DNA from: Streptomyces zaomyceticus
Lineage (GTDB): Bacteria > Actinomycetota > Actinomycetes > Streptomycetales > Streptomycetaceae
Direction: 5' to 3'
Length of the DNA: 64,000 nucleotides
Assembly (NCBI RefSeq): GCF_014656215.1
Contig: NZ_BNBZ01000019.1
Location: 89,267-153,266 of the forward strand
Part shown: piece after piece, positions 1 to 9,589 of the stretch
How the letters are laid out: every line of letters starts with the position of its first letter
Numbering within the stretch: the stretch's first letter is position 1
Notes under the pieces: model-generated
Told to the model about the DNA's origin: nothing
Database searches by the model: none
The model's input: the letters and a program-made list of their open reading frames with translations, nothing else
Position numbers and translations under genes: made by a program

Positions 1-1588
1 GCGAGCGGGCCTCAGGGGTGTAGCCGGCGAGCGAGAAGAACACGCTCACCGCGGAGGTGCTCAATCCGTTCAGCCACAGGCACTCGACGGCCCGCAAACC
101 GGTGGGCCGGGTGCTGGGGTCGACCTGTGCGACAAGACCCGGAGCCCGCAGATCCACCCCGGACGCGGGGCGCTCCTCGGGCTGCACGACGTCCCGGAAC
201 CCCAGCCAGCGCAGGTACCCGGCCGCCGCGGCGACCGCGTCCCGCGCGGTCCGGATCGTCAGCGGCCGGAACGTCCCGCGCACCGGGGCGGGGCGCGGGG
301 CGGTCGGGGGCAGCGGGATGTGGGAGGGGTACCGCTCGGCGAACGTGCGGGGCCCGCCCGTGCGGGGCGGCGTCGTGGGGCGCCGGTGTGCGGCGGACCC
401 GGGAGCGGAGCCGGCCCCGGGGACACCGGACCCTCGCCCGGCGCTGCCGGGACCCGTCCCCGCGCTGCCGGTCCCCGGATCCGTGCTGCCGGGGCCCGTA
501 TCCGCAGCCCCGAGACCCGTCTCCCCGCCACCGAGTCCGCCACCGTGTCCGGTGCCGGTGCCCGGGCCGGTGGACGCGGTGGTACCTCGCCCGCCCGAGG
601 GGCCCGTACCGAACCACGCCGAGCCGGGCTCGACGGCCCGGTGGTGTGCCGTATCGGCGGAGCCGTCCGCACCGGGCGTGCGGGGCCCGTCCGCGGCGGC
701 CGGGCCGGAGGGCGAGAGGGGGTCGGCGTCCGGGTCCGAAGGGGAGAACGGCGTCCGACCTGTGGAAGAACCGTCCTCGGCACCGGCCCCGCCGGCCCCA
801 CGGGCTCCGTCGAAACCGCCCCCGGTCCCACCCGCGAAGCCCCTGCTCGTGGCGTCCGCGCCGGCGCCCGTACCCCTGCCCCCGGCCGCCGTCCCGCCCG
901 AGTCGGCTCGGTGCCGGCCGGGGAAGGACCCCTCCGTGCCGTGGCCGCCCCCGCCGGTCCCGCTCGCACCGCGCTCGTCCGTGCCGCTGCCGCTCACGCC
1001 CGGCCCGCCGAGCGCGCCCGGACCCGCACCCGCTCCCGTACCGCCGCCCGTTCCCGTCGGGGCGGCACCCGCTTCCGGCCACGACCCGGCGGTTCCGCCC
1101 GAGCCGCCGGAGCCACCGGCCGGACCGCGCGCTCCGGGGACGTGGAACGGCGGGTCGCCGGGGCGGCCGGGGACACCCGGTGCCGTGTCCCGGCCCGGCT
1201 GTCCGGTTTCGGCTGTCGTGCCGAGAGGTCCCGTCCGGTAGGGCGGCCCCGCGGCCTCGCCCGCCGTACGGGCCACCGCCTCCGTCCCGTCCGACGCGTC
1301 CACCGCCCTGACCGGCACCCGCAGGACCGTTCCGCAGCTGCAGCCCAGTTCCGGGTGGGGCCAGTCGTCCTCGCGGCCGCAGGCACCGCAGCGGACGGTG
1401 ACCCATTCGTCCGTCCAGTTCCGGTGGGTGATGGGTTCCGCCGTCGCGCCCGCCGTGACCGGTGGCGCCACCGGGCTTCCGCACGCGCAGGGGAAGACGG
1501 GTGCCGCGTATGCCTGCGTGCGCAGGCATTCCGGGCAGCGCACCGGTACCGACTCGCCCACAACCAACCCCCTGTCGTTCGGTCCCAT
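1..1588 (-). CDS. Zn-ribbon protein with Mrr-like C-terminal domain (3' end outside window)
   Basis: This reading frame runs off the left window edge and has about 529 visible codons. The N-terminus carries two CxxC...CxC zinc ribbons, with cysteines at about 18/21/34/36 and 67/70/83/85. Roughly 320 residues of Gly/Pro/Ser/Thr-rich, probably disordered linker follow, with GTGPGS-like repeats. The last ~90 visible residues resemble a restriction-endonuclease (Mrr-type) fold: a GVDLRAPG strand, then LVAQVD, and then FFSLAGYTPEARS, which matches the 'SGFTPEA' segment of Mrr proteins. The usual Q-x-K lysine appears as Asp (QVD), so nuclease activity is doubtful. The ATG at 1588 has a GGTGG just upstream; a GTG nine codons later is an alternative. 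Function is unknown; a nucleic-acid-binding role is inferred from the ribbons and the fold. Confidence 0.7.
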   Translation of the reverse strand, partial: MGPNDRGLVVGESVPVRCPECLRTQAYAAPVFPCACGSPVAPPVTAGATAEPITHRNWTDEWVTVRCGACGREDDWPHPELGCSCGTVLRVPVRAVDASDGTEAVARTAGEAAGPPYRTGPLGTTAETGQPGRDTAPGVPGRPGDPPFHVPGARGPAGGSGGSGGTAGSWPEAGAAPTGTGGGTGAGAGPGALGGPGVSGSGTDERGASGTGGGGHGTEGSFPGRHRADSGGTAAGGRGTGAGADATSRGFAGGTGGGFDGARGAGGAGAEDGSSTGRTPFSPSDPDADPLSPSGPAAADGPRTPGADGSADTAHHRAVEPGSAWFGTGPSGGRGTTASTGPGTGTGHGGGLGGGETGLGAADTGPGSTDPGTGSAGTGPGSAGRGSGVPGAGSAPGSAAHRRPTTPPRTGGPRTFAERYPSHIPLPPTAPRPAPVRGTFRPLTIRTARDAVAAAAGYLRWLGFRDVVQPEERPASGVDLRAPGLVAQVDPSTRPTGLRAVECLWLNGLSTSAVSVFFSLAGYTPEARS

Positions 1589-1657
1589 CGTCCACCCATC
1601 GACTGCCTCGGGGGAGGGTGTTCGGCCACTTCCGTGATCCCGCAGCGCGGACTTCTC

Positions 1658-1687
1658 TTGACGGCTCTCCGGAGCCCGACCTACATT
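1658..1687 (+). promoter_or_regulatory. Putative gcl promoter
   Basis: TTGACG (1658-1663), an 18-bp spacer and TACATT (1682-1687) form a vegetative-type promoter just before the paired operator boxes of gcl. A repressor bound at the boxes would cover the transcription start. The assignment rests on sequence only. Confidence 0.5.
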
Positions 1688-1689
1688 GC

Positions 1690-1725
1690 TTCCGTATAGC
1701 AGAACAGTATTTCCGCATTACGGAA
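1690..1725 (+). promoter_or_regulatory. Tandem 15-bp operator boxes upstream of gcl
   Basis: TTCCGTATAGCAGAA (1690-1704) and TTCCGCATTACGGAA (1711-1725) have starts exactly 21 bp apart, two helical turns. The second has perfect TTCCG/CGGAA arms. The same pair with the same spacing lies upstream of hyi, and degenerate pairs lie upstream of aceB and allB. The likely binder is AllR, the IclR-family protein encoded at 30832-31638. That assignment is inferred from gene function and from AllR's published control of allantoin genes in S. coelicolor. Confidence 0.75.
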
Positions 1726-1794
1726 ACAAGCCGCCCCGGGGTCCTGAGCCGACCGGTGGGCTTGGATCCGCCCGGCCGAAGCAGGAGCACTCCC

Positions 1795-3582
<1,788 letters not shown>

Positions 3583-3594
3583 TCGTCCCCCTCG

Positions 3595-4608
3595 TCAGAG
3601 GGACCGACCCCCGCCCCGAGGAGCACCGGGGCGGGGGTCTCCCTGTGCCGCCACCAGCACCGCCCCCGCCTCCGTCCACTCGTACAGCACCGAACGGCCC
3701 GCCCGTCCCCGCCGTACGAGCCCGGCGTCGAGCAGTACCTTCAGATGGCGTCCCACCGAACCGAGTCCCTGACCGGTGAGTGCCACCAACTGGCTGGTGG
3801 ACAGCGGTGATCCGAGCCGGACCAGCACCCCCGCGCGTGCCTGCCCGAGCAGGGTCCCGAGCGCCTCGGGCACGGCAGGGCCCGCCACGTCGGCCAGAAC
3901 GCCCGCGCAGGGATAGACGATCGCGCTCCGCTCCGTCCCCTCCCACGACACCCAGCCGGTGGCCGGCGTCACCGGTACGAGCAGCAGCCGCCCCTCGACG
4001 AACGAACGCGCGGGGTAGTCGCGGGTGTTGACCTGGAGCCGGCCGTCGCCGAGCCAGCGCGTCTTCCCCGGGCACAGCTCGTCGAGCGCCGCCGCCCAGC
4101 CCGAGCGGCTCAGCCGTGCCGTCCGTGCCGTCACATCGGCCTCCAGCACGCGTCGCCGCCGTGTCCACTCCGGCAGCACCGTCTCCCGCCACACCCAGCC
4201 GAGTACGCCCGCGAGCCGCCGCGGCAGGTCGCGGGCCGAGCGCAGCGGCTCCGGCACCGGACCGCCGATCGCCACGGCCAACTGGTCGACGGCATCCGCC
4301 GGTCCGGTCGCGAGGACCGCCTCGACCTCCTCCTCGAAGCTCCGCTCGCGGTCGCCCGTCGGGGTGGGGGTGAGGAAGTCCGCGTTCCAGGTGGGTCCGA
4401 TGGCCGCCCGCACCAGCAGCCCGTCGAGCGGATCGGCCGCGAGCCGCTCCCGGTACGCGGACAGGTGCCGGTCGAGCCAGGCGCGCTCGCCCGGGTGCGT
4501 CATCGCCCCCGCGTGCAGGGTCTTGAGCGAGGCGACCGTCTCGGCGAGCGGCGAGAAGACGAAACCGCTCCCCGCCAGGGTGTCCGTACCGATCTGCCAC
4601 CAGCCCAC
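3595..4608 (-). CDS. ArsR-like winged-helix transcriptional regulator with long N-terminal domain
   Basis: This 337-residue protein has an unusually long N-terminal region (~250 residues) followed by a C-terminal ArsR/SmtB-type winged helix near residues 255-320. The recognition helix is around LSTSQLVALTGQGLGSVGRH, followed by a wing containing RRGRAGRSVLYEW. This layout is common in Streptomyces regulators next to MFS transporters; the N-terminal domain probably senses a ligand or oligomerises. I see no conserved metal-binding cysteine pair. The GTG at 4608 is chosen because GGGAGG precedes it by six bases. It is divergent from the MFS gene at 4666, with a perfect palindrome overlapping its ribosome site, so self-repression and control of the transporter are likely. 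Its 3' end contains the gcl terminator. Confidence 0.8.
   Translation of the reverse strand: MGWWQIGTDTLAGSGFVFSPLAETVASLKTLHAGAMTHPGERAWLDRHLSAYRERLAADPLDGLLVRAAIGPTWNADFLTPTPTGDRERSFEEEVEAVLATGPADAVDQLAVAIGGPVPEPLRSARDLPRRLAGVLGWVWRETVLPEWTRRRRVLEADVTARTARLSRSGWAAALDELCPGKTRWLGDGRLQVNTRDYPARSFVEGRLLLVPVTPATGWVSWEGTERSAIVYPCAGVLADVAGPAVPEALGTLLGQARAGVLVRLGSPLSTSQLVALTGQGLGSVGRHLKVLLDAGLVRRGRAGRSVLYEWTEAGAVLVAAQGDPRPGAPRGGGRSL
3606..3639. terminator. Bidirectional hairpin terminator after gcl
   Basis: A perfect 12-bp stem (GACCCCCGCCCC paired with 3628-3639) encloses a 10-nt loop, 24 bp after the gcl stop. It lies inside the last codons of the convergent ArsR-like gene, so it is both coding and terminator-like. 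Confidence 0.75.
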
Positions 4609-4628
4609 GTTTCGCCTCCCCGCGAAAC
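4609..4628. promoter_or_regulatory. Palindromic operator in the ArsR-like/MFS divergent region
   Basis: GTTTCGC and GCGAAAC form perfect 7-bp arms around six bases. The palindrome abuts the GTG start of the regulator and includes its ribosome site, in a 57-bp intergenic space shared with the MFS gene. Confidence 0.65.
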
Positions 4629-4665
4629 AGTACCGGCGGTCGGGGCGCTCCCCGAGACTCCCCGC

Positions 4666-5892
4666 ATGCCCTGCTACCGCGATCTCTTCCGTACCCCCGA
4701 ATTCACCCCGCTCTTCCTCACCGGCGCCGTCCACACCGCCGCCCAGACGGTCGTCGGGCTCGGGCTCGCCACGCTCGTGTTCCGCGCGACCGGCTCCCCG
4801 CTCCTCTCCGCGCTCGCGCTCTTCGGGCCCTCCCTCGCCCACCTGCTCGGGGCGACGACCCTGCTCTCGGCGGCCGACCGGCTGCCGCCGCGCGCGGCCA
4901 TCGCCGGGATCGCGCTGTTCTTCTCCGTCGGCACCGCCGCCCTCGCGATCCCCGGGCTTCCCACCTGGGCGGTCTTCGCGGTCCTCCTCGCCGAGGGGCT
5001 CGCGGCCTCGCTCGGCGGCGGGGTGCGCCACGGCCTCCTGAACGAGATCCTCGCCCGCGAGGACTACCTGCTCGGGCGCTCGGTGACGAACATGTCCGTC
5101 GGCGTCTGCCAGATCCTCGGCTTCGCCGCCGGCGGTGTCCTGATCGCCGTCCTCGCGCCACGCGGCACGGTCCTCGTGGGCGCCGGGCTCTACCTCGCCG
5201 CCGCGCTCCTCGCCCGCCTCGGCCTCGGGGTGCGGCCGCCCCGCGCCGCGGGCCGGGCCTCGGTCGGCGAGACCTGGCGCACCAACCGCAGGCTGCTGTC
5301 CGCGCCGGCGCGGCGGCGCGCCTATCTCGCCCTCTGGGTGCCGAACGGCCTGATCGTGGGCTGCGAGTCGCTCTTCGTGCCGTACGACCCCGAGCGCGCC
5401 GGGCTCCTCTTCGCCTGCGCCGCGCTGGGGATGCTGGCCGGGGACACCGCGGTCGGCCGTTTCGTACCGGCGCGGCTGCGGGGCCGGCTCCGTTTCCCGC
5501 TCCAGGCGCTGCTGGCGGCCCCGTTCCTGGTCTTCGCCCTGGACCCGGCGCTGCCACTCGCGCTGCTCGCGGTGACGGTCTCGGCGATCGGGTACGGGGC
5601 GAGCCTCCTGCACCAGGAGCGGCTGATGGCCCTGGTGCCGGAGGAACTGAGCGGTCACGCCCTCGGCCTGCACAGCTCGGGGATGCTCGCCCTTCAGGGG
5701 GTGAGCGCGGCGCTCGCCGGCACCCTCGCCCAGTACACGTCGCCGCGCACCGGGATGGTGCTGCTCGCTCTCGCCTCGCTCGGCGTGACGTTCTCGCTGG
5801 CCCGGGCCGAGGCGAGGGCGCAGGACCCTACTCCGGTGCCGCCGAGCGGATCACGACCGTCTCCTCGCAGGGACCGTCGGCGAACAGTTTGA
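4666..5892 (+). CDS. MFS transporter
   Basis: This 408-residue membrane protein has the alternating hydrophobic segments expected of a 12-helix major facilitator, beginning at about residue 15. It ends in a charged Pro/Arg-rich tail. It resembles Streptomyces exporters controlled by an adjacent ArsR-type repressor. The substrate cannot be deduced. The ATG at 4666 lies 57 bp from the divergent regulator with a palindromic operator between them, so substrate-induced derepression is the likely logic. The last 65 bases overlap the 3' end of the opposite-strand HNH nuclease gene, and the overlapped part encodes the poorly conserved tail. Confidence 0.82.
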   Translation: MPCYRDLFRTPEFTPLFLTGAVHTAAQTVVGLGLATLVFRATGSPLLSALALFGPSLAHLLGATTLLSAADRLPPRAAIAGIALFFSVGTAALAIPGLPTWAVFAVLLAEGLAASLGGGVRHGLLNEILAREDYLLGRSVTNMSVGVCQILGFAAGGVLIAVLAPRGTVLVGAGLYLAAALLARLGLGVRPPRAAGRASVGETWRTNRRLLSAPARRRAYLALWVPNGLIVGCESLFVPYDPERAGLLFACAALGMLAGDTAVGRFVPARLRGRLRFPLQALLAAPFLVFALDPALPLALLAVTVSAIGYGASLLHQERLMALVPEELSGHALGLHSSGMLALQGVSAALAGTLAQYTSPRTGMVLLALASLGVTFSLARAEARAQDPTPVPPSGSRPSPRRDRRRTV

Positions 5893-6493
5893 GCGCCTCC
5901 ACCTCGTCCTTGTCGGCCGACAGACCCCAGCGCAGCTTGGTGGACACCCACTCTCCGACGTAACGGCAGTACCGGGCGGCGTCCGAGGGCACCCAGTCGG
6001 CCGGGTCCCGCCCCGCCTTGTCCTGCTTGCTGCGGGCGGTGACGGCGACGAGGGTCGCGGTGGCGCCCTGGTCGTTGGCGAACCTCTCGCGCCGGGCGGC
6101 CGTCCAGCCGGAGGCCCCCGACTCCCAGGCCTCGGTGAGCGGGACGAGGTGGTCGACGCCGAGGGCGGCGGGGTCGGAGACGCTCTGGCCGTCGTAGTAC
6201 GAGATCCAGCGGCCGCCGGTCAGCGTGCAGCCCTCGCCGGTCTTCGGCGCGTCGACGGCCTCGGCGAGCAGGACCTCGGAGCGGGTGTCGCAGCCGTCCG
6301 TCGCGTCGAGACCGGCGTTCCAGTGCGGGAACGCGCCGGCCTGGAAGCCGTCCGGCTCCTCGGCCGCCTCGGTGAGCTCGGCGAGCGCGTCGGGCAGCAT
6401 CACGACGTTCGCGGAGAGGGCGGGGGAGGGGGCGGCGAGCGGGGACAGGATGAGGGCGAGCGGGGTGAGCCCGCGCAACAGGTTCTTGATCAC
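5828..6493 (-). CDS. Secreted HNH nuclease (DUF1524/GmrSD C-terminal type)
   Basis: This 221-residue exported protein has a signal peptide: VIKNLL, a hydrophobic core, then an APSPALSA cleavage region near residue 28. The catalytic motif VDHLVPLTEAWESG lies at ~113-126, with Asp114-His115 as the expected metal/catalytic pair. Four cysteines (~68, 89 and two near the C-terminus) could form extracellular disulfides. Proteins of this group in Streptomyces are secreted nucleases, perhaps for nutrient DNA or RNA. The GTG at 6493 is used because it keeps the signal peptide, although no good ribosome site is visible. The 3' end overlaps the convergent MFS gene by 65 bp. Confidence 0.82.
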   Translation of the reverse strand: MIKNLLRGLTPLALILSPLAAPSPALSANVVMLPDALAELTEAAEEPDGFQAGAFPHWNAGLDATDGCDTRSEVLLAEAVDAPKTGEGCTLTGGRWISYYDGQSVSDPAALGVDHLVPLTEAWESGASGWTAARRERFANDQGATATLVAVTARSKQDKAGRDPADWVPSDAARYCRYVGEWVSTKLRWGLSADKDEVEALKLFADGPCEETVVIRSAAPE

Positions 6494-6969
6494 CTACGAG
6501 TGGATAGCGCCCACGGCGGGACGCGGTGGGCCCGAATCGCGGTGCGATCGCCCGAGCGGGTGCGGATCTTCACCGCAGAAACGATGCGCTGGCAGGCCCG
6601 CGCACACAAGAAGAGCGCGGAACCAGGGACCGTAAACCTGGTTCCGCGCCCTCCGGCTTGTACCCGCCCGACGGCACGAGGCTGGCGCGACAGGACGTTC
6701 GCGCCGCCGGGCGGAGTCTTCGGGTGGTGCTCTGCCTCCCCGGGGAGGGGGCGTTGGGACCGCGGCGGTGCCGACGGGCGGCCGGTGGTCCCCTTCTTTC
6801 AGGTCAAGAAGGGGGATCGGCGCCCTTACCACCGCACTGGCTCGACGCCGCCGCGGTCCTCACGCTTGTCCGGATCACCGGCCACCCCTCATCCGGGTCG
6901 GCGATCCGGACCACGTACGACACTGACCTCCCGTCAGGTGTCGTACGCAGTCTGGGTGTTGCTGGTCGG
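6494..6969. other. 476-bp intergenic region with a cluster of strong inverted repeats
   Basis: I find no convincing coding frame here. Instead there is a run of hairpins: 6615-6627 with 6637-6649 (13 bp perfect, 9-nt loop); 6664-6670 with 6708-6714, enclosing GGCGCGA/TCGCGCC at 6684-6705; CCTCCCC/GGGGAGG at 6735-6748; 6757-6768 with 6848-6859 (12 bp perfect), enclosing CCCCTTCTT/AAGAAGGGG at 6790-6814; and the catalase terminator at 6914-6947. This is far more structure than catalase needs for termination. A non-coding RNA or an untranslated leader is possible; strand and function are unknown. Confidence 0.55.
6914..6947. terminator. Hairpin terminator downstream of the catalase gene
   Basis: CGTACGACAC pairs with GTGTCGTACG, extended by TGAC/GTCA with a single bulged G, around a 5-nt loop. 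It lies 23 bp past the catalase stop codon, which is on the minus strand. Confidence 0.75.
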
Positions 6970-8427
6970 TCAGTCCTCGCGCAGGGCGTTGACGGCTTCG
7001 GCCACGCGCTTGCCGTAGTCCGCGTCGGCGGCGGCGAAGTGCGCGAGGTTCTTCTCGATGACGTCCTCGCGGGACACCTGGGAGAGACCGCCCGCGATGT
7101 TGGCGACGAGGCGCTTCTTCTCGTCCTCGGACATCAGCCGGTAGAGCTCACCGGCCTGGAAGAAGTCGTCGTCCTTGGTGTGCTGCGGCGCCTCGTGGGT
7201 GCCGGTCCAGCCGTGGATCGCGAGCGGGGCGGAGAGCGCCGCGTCGGTCTGGGTCGGGCCCTGGTACGAGTTGGGCTCGTAGTTCTTGTCGTGGCGCGAG
7301 CCCTGGCGGGTGGCCATGGCGCCGTCCCGGCCGTAGTTCTCCGCGACGGTCGCCTTGGGGGCGTTCACCGCGAGCTGGGTGTGGTTGACACCGAGGCGGT
7401 AGCGGTGGGCGTCCGCGTAGGCGAAGAGACGGCCCTGGAGCATCTTGTCCGGCGAGGGGCCGATGCCCGGGACGAAGTTGTTCGGGGAGAACGCGGCCTG
7501 CTCGACCTCGGCGAAGACGTTGTCCGGGTTGCGGTCGAGGACCAGCCGGCCCACGCGCTGCAGCGGGTAGTCGCTGTGCGGCCACACCTTGGTGAGGTCG
7601 AAGGGGTTGAAGCGGTAGTCCACGGCCTCGGCGGCCGGCATCACCTGTACGTACAGGGTCCACGAGGGGTTCACACCGCGCTCGATGGCCTGCAGCAGGT
7701 CGGTCTGGTGCGAGTTCGCGTCCTTGCCGACGAGCTCGGCGGCCTGGTCGGCGGAGAGGCTGCGGATGCCCTGGTTCGTCTTGAAGTGGTACTTGACGAA
7801 GAAGGCCTCGCCCGCCTCGTTGGTCCACTGGTAGGTGTGCGAGCCGTAGCCGTTCATGTGACGGTACGAGGCCGGGATGCCGCGGTCGCCCATGAGCCAG
7901 GTGATCTGGTGGGTGGCCTCGGGGGCGTGCGCCCAGAAGTCCCAGACGTTGTCCGCCTCCTGCTTGCCCGTGAAGGGGTCGCGCTTCTGGGAGTGGATGA
8001 AGTCGGGGAACTTGATCGGGTCCTTGATGAAGAACACCGGGGTGTTGTTGCCGACGAGGTCGTAGTTGCCCTCTTCGGTGTAGAACTTCAGCGCGAAGCC
8101 GCGCGGGTCACGGACCGCGTCCGCGCCACCGAGCGAGTCGGCGACGGTGGAGAAGCGGATGAACGTCTCGGTCTTCCTGCCGACCTCGCCGAGGAAGTTC
8201 GCCTTGGTGAAGCCGGTGACGTCGTCGGTCACCTCGAAGTAGCCGTACGCGCCGGAGCCGCGGGCGTGGACCACGCGCTCCGGGATCCGCTCACGGTTGA
8301 AGCGCGCGAGCTTCTCCAGCAGGTGCTGGTCCTGGAGGAGGAGAGGGCCACCGACGCCGGCGGTGGCGGAGTTCTGGTTGTCGGCGACGGGGGCGCCGGA
8401 CTCGGTCGTAAGCACGCGCTTCGACAT
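6970..8427 (-). CDS. katA: Heme catalase, small-subunit type
   Basis: This 485-residue protein has the small-subunit monofunctional catalase signatures: VHARGSGAYGYFEV with the distal His, the NTPVFFIKDP segment with the distal Asn region, and RLFAYADAHRYRLG with the proximal heme-ligand Tyr. It converts H2O2 to water and oxygen in the cytoplasm. The ATG at 8427 has GGAAGG six bases upstream. It lies downstream of glxR but behind its terminator and own promoter, whose -35 overlaps the same 17-bp palindrome found before uraD. Shared control with the uricase operon is sensible because uricase makes H2O2. The symbol katA is by homology and local context. Confidence 0.96.
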   Translation of the reverse strand: MSKRVLTTESGAPVADNQNSATAGVGGPLLLQDQHLLEKLARFNRERIPERVVHARGSGAYGYFEVTDDVTGFTKANFLGEVGRKTETFIRFSTVADSLGGADAVRDPRGFALKFYTEEGNYDLVGNNTPVFFIKDPIKFPDFIHSQKRDPFTGKQEADNVWDFWAHAPEATHQITWLMGDRGIPASYRHMNGYGSHTYQWTNEAGEAFFVKYHFKTNQGIRSLSADQAAELVGKDANSHQTDLLQAIERGVNPSWTLYVQVMPAAEAVDYRFNPFDLTKVWPHSDYPLQRVGRLVLDRNPDNVFAEVEQAAFSPNNFVPGIGPSPDKMLQGRLFAYADAHRYRLGVNHTQLAVNAPKATVAENYGRDGAMATRQGSRHDKNYEPNSYQGPTQTDAALSAPLAIHGWTGTHEAPQHTKDDDFFQAGELYRLMSEDEKKRLVANIAGGLSQVSREDVIEKNLAHFAAADADYGKRVAEAVNALRED

Positions 8428-8466
8428 CGTGACCTTCCGTACGGGAGCTCTGCTGACGGTGCGAGG

Positions 8467-8508
8467 AGCGTAAATTCGGCTCGAACGTGACGTCAACAGT
8501 TTGTTGAA
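8467..8508 (-). promoter_or_regulatory. Catalase promoter with 17-bp palindrome
   Basis: On the minus strand TTGACG (8496-8491), an 18-bp spacer and TACGCT (8472-8467) form a promoter. The palindrome at 8492-8508, which reads TTCAACAAACTGTTGAC on the minus strand, includes the -35 apart from its last base. The uraD promoter has the same arrangement. Confidence 0.6.
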
Positions 8509-8522
8509 AAGGAAGTGTGGTG

Positions 8523-8584
8523 TTCCGGTCGGCGGCGACGCCTGGGCGCGACAGGACAGGTGTCAGCGCCGCCGCCGACCGGAA
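8523..8584. repeat. Perfect 15-bp inverted repeat between glxR and katA
   Basis: Arm 8523-8537 (TTCCGGTCGGCGGCG) is exactly complementary to 8570-8584, with a 32-nt loop. It lies between the glxR terminator and the catalase promoter and may be a second terminator for the upstream operon. Confidence 0.6.
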
Positions 8585-8591
8585 ATCTGGG

Positions 8592-8609
8592 GCCCCCGCT
8601 CACGGGGGC
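8592..8609. terminator. Terminator of the hyi-glxR operon
   Basis: GCCCCCG and CGGGGGC pair around a CTCA tetraloop, seven bases past the glxR stop codon on the minus strand. Confidence 0.7.
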
Positions 8610-8615
8610 GACGGG

Positions 8616-9506
8616 TCAGACCTGCTGGCCGGAGAGACGCTCGACGGCGCGGAGCAGGGCCGAGTGGTCCAGGCCGCCGTCACCCTGGGCGCGCAGCGAG
8701 GCCACGAGCTGGGCGACGACCGCGCCGACCGGGAGGGCCGCACCGACATTGCGGGCGGCGTCGGTGACGATGCCCATGTCCTTGTGGTGCAGGTCGATCC
8801 GGAAGCCGGGCTTGAAGTCCCGGTTCAGGAAGTTGTCCTTCTTGCGGGTCAGCACGGTCGAGCCGGCCAGACCGCCGTTGAGGACGTCGAGGGCGGCCAC
8901 GAGGTCCACACCGGACTTCTCGAGGAAGACCACGGCCTCGGCGCAGGCCTGGATGTTGACCGCGACGATCAGCTGGTTGGCGGCCTTCACCGTCTGGCCG
9001 GAGCCGTGCGGGCCGCACAGGACGATGGTCTTGCCGAGGGCCTCGAGGATCGGGAGGGCCTCGTCGAAGTCGGCCTTCTCGCCACCGACCATGATCGAGA
9101 GGACGGCCTCGATGGCGCCGGCCTCGCCGCCGGAGACGGGCGCGTCGATGACGCGGATGCCCTTCTCCTTGGCGTTCTTGGCCAGGTCGACCGAGGTCTG
9201 CGGGGTGATCGAGGACATGTCGACGATCAGCGCGCCCTGCCTGGCGTTCTCCAGGATGCCGTCGGGGCCGTAGGAGATGGCCTCGACCTGCGGGGAGGCG
9301 GGCACCATCGTGATGATCACGTCGGCGTCCTTGACGGCCTCGGCGATCGACGCGGCGGAGGTGCCGCCGGCCGCGGTGAGGCGGTCCAGCTTGTCCTGCT
9401 CCAGTGTGAAGCCGGTGACGGAGTAACCGGCCTTGATCAGGTTCTCGGACATGGGGGAGCCCATGATGCCGAGGCCGATCCAAGCGATCTTGGGGAGGTT
9501 GCTCAT
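8616..9506 (-). CDS. glxR: 2-hydroxy-3-oxopropionate (tartronate semialdehyde) reductase
   Basis: This 296-residue beta-hydroxyacid dehydrogenase reduces tartronate semialdehyde to glycerate. The N-terminal Rossmann motif is WIGLGIMGSPMSENL. The substrate signature DAPVSGGEAGA and the catalytic-lysine segment GSGQTVKAANQ follow in the order typical of the family. It acts directly after glyoxylate carboligase. The ATG at 9506 has GAGAGG upstream; an ATG five codons earlier (9521) lacks a ribosome site. It is the second gene after hyi, 83 bp apart, and both are probably transcribed from the hyi promoter with its paired operator boxes. A GC-rich hairpin terminator follows. Confidence 0.95.
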   Translation of the reverse strand: MSNLPKIAWIGLGIMGSPMSENLIKAGYSVTGFTLEQDKLDRLTAAGGTSAASIAEAVKDADVIITMVPASPQVEAISYGPDGILENARQGALIVDMSSITPQTSVDLAKNAKEKGIRVIDAPVSGGEAGAIEAVLSIMVGGEKADFDEALPILEALGKTIVLCGPHGSGQTVKAANQLIVAVNIQACAEAVVFLEKSGVDLVAALDVLNGGLAGSTVLTRKKDNFLNRDFKPGFRIDLHHKDMGIVTDAARNVGAALPVGAVVAQLVASLRAQGDGGLDHSALLRAVERLSGQQV

Positions 9507-9589
9507 GAGGGTGCCTCTCAAAACAAGGTGGTACGGGGGAGGGTCTCGGCCTGCCGGTCAGCGGGGCGGCCGTCCGGCGGGGCGGCCGG

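Noticed and set aside
6494..6832. 112-codon minus-strand open frame in the structured intergenic region
   Set aside because: It spans several strong hairpins, has no ribosome site, and its translation is Arg/Pro-rich without motif.
8473..8487. TTCG-GCT-CGAA near the catalase promoter as a further AllR-type box
   Set aside because: It lacks the TTCC/GGAA arms and falls in the promoter spacer; similarity is too weak.
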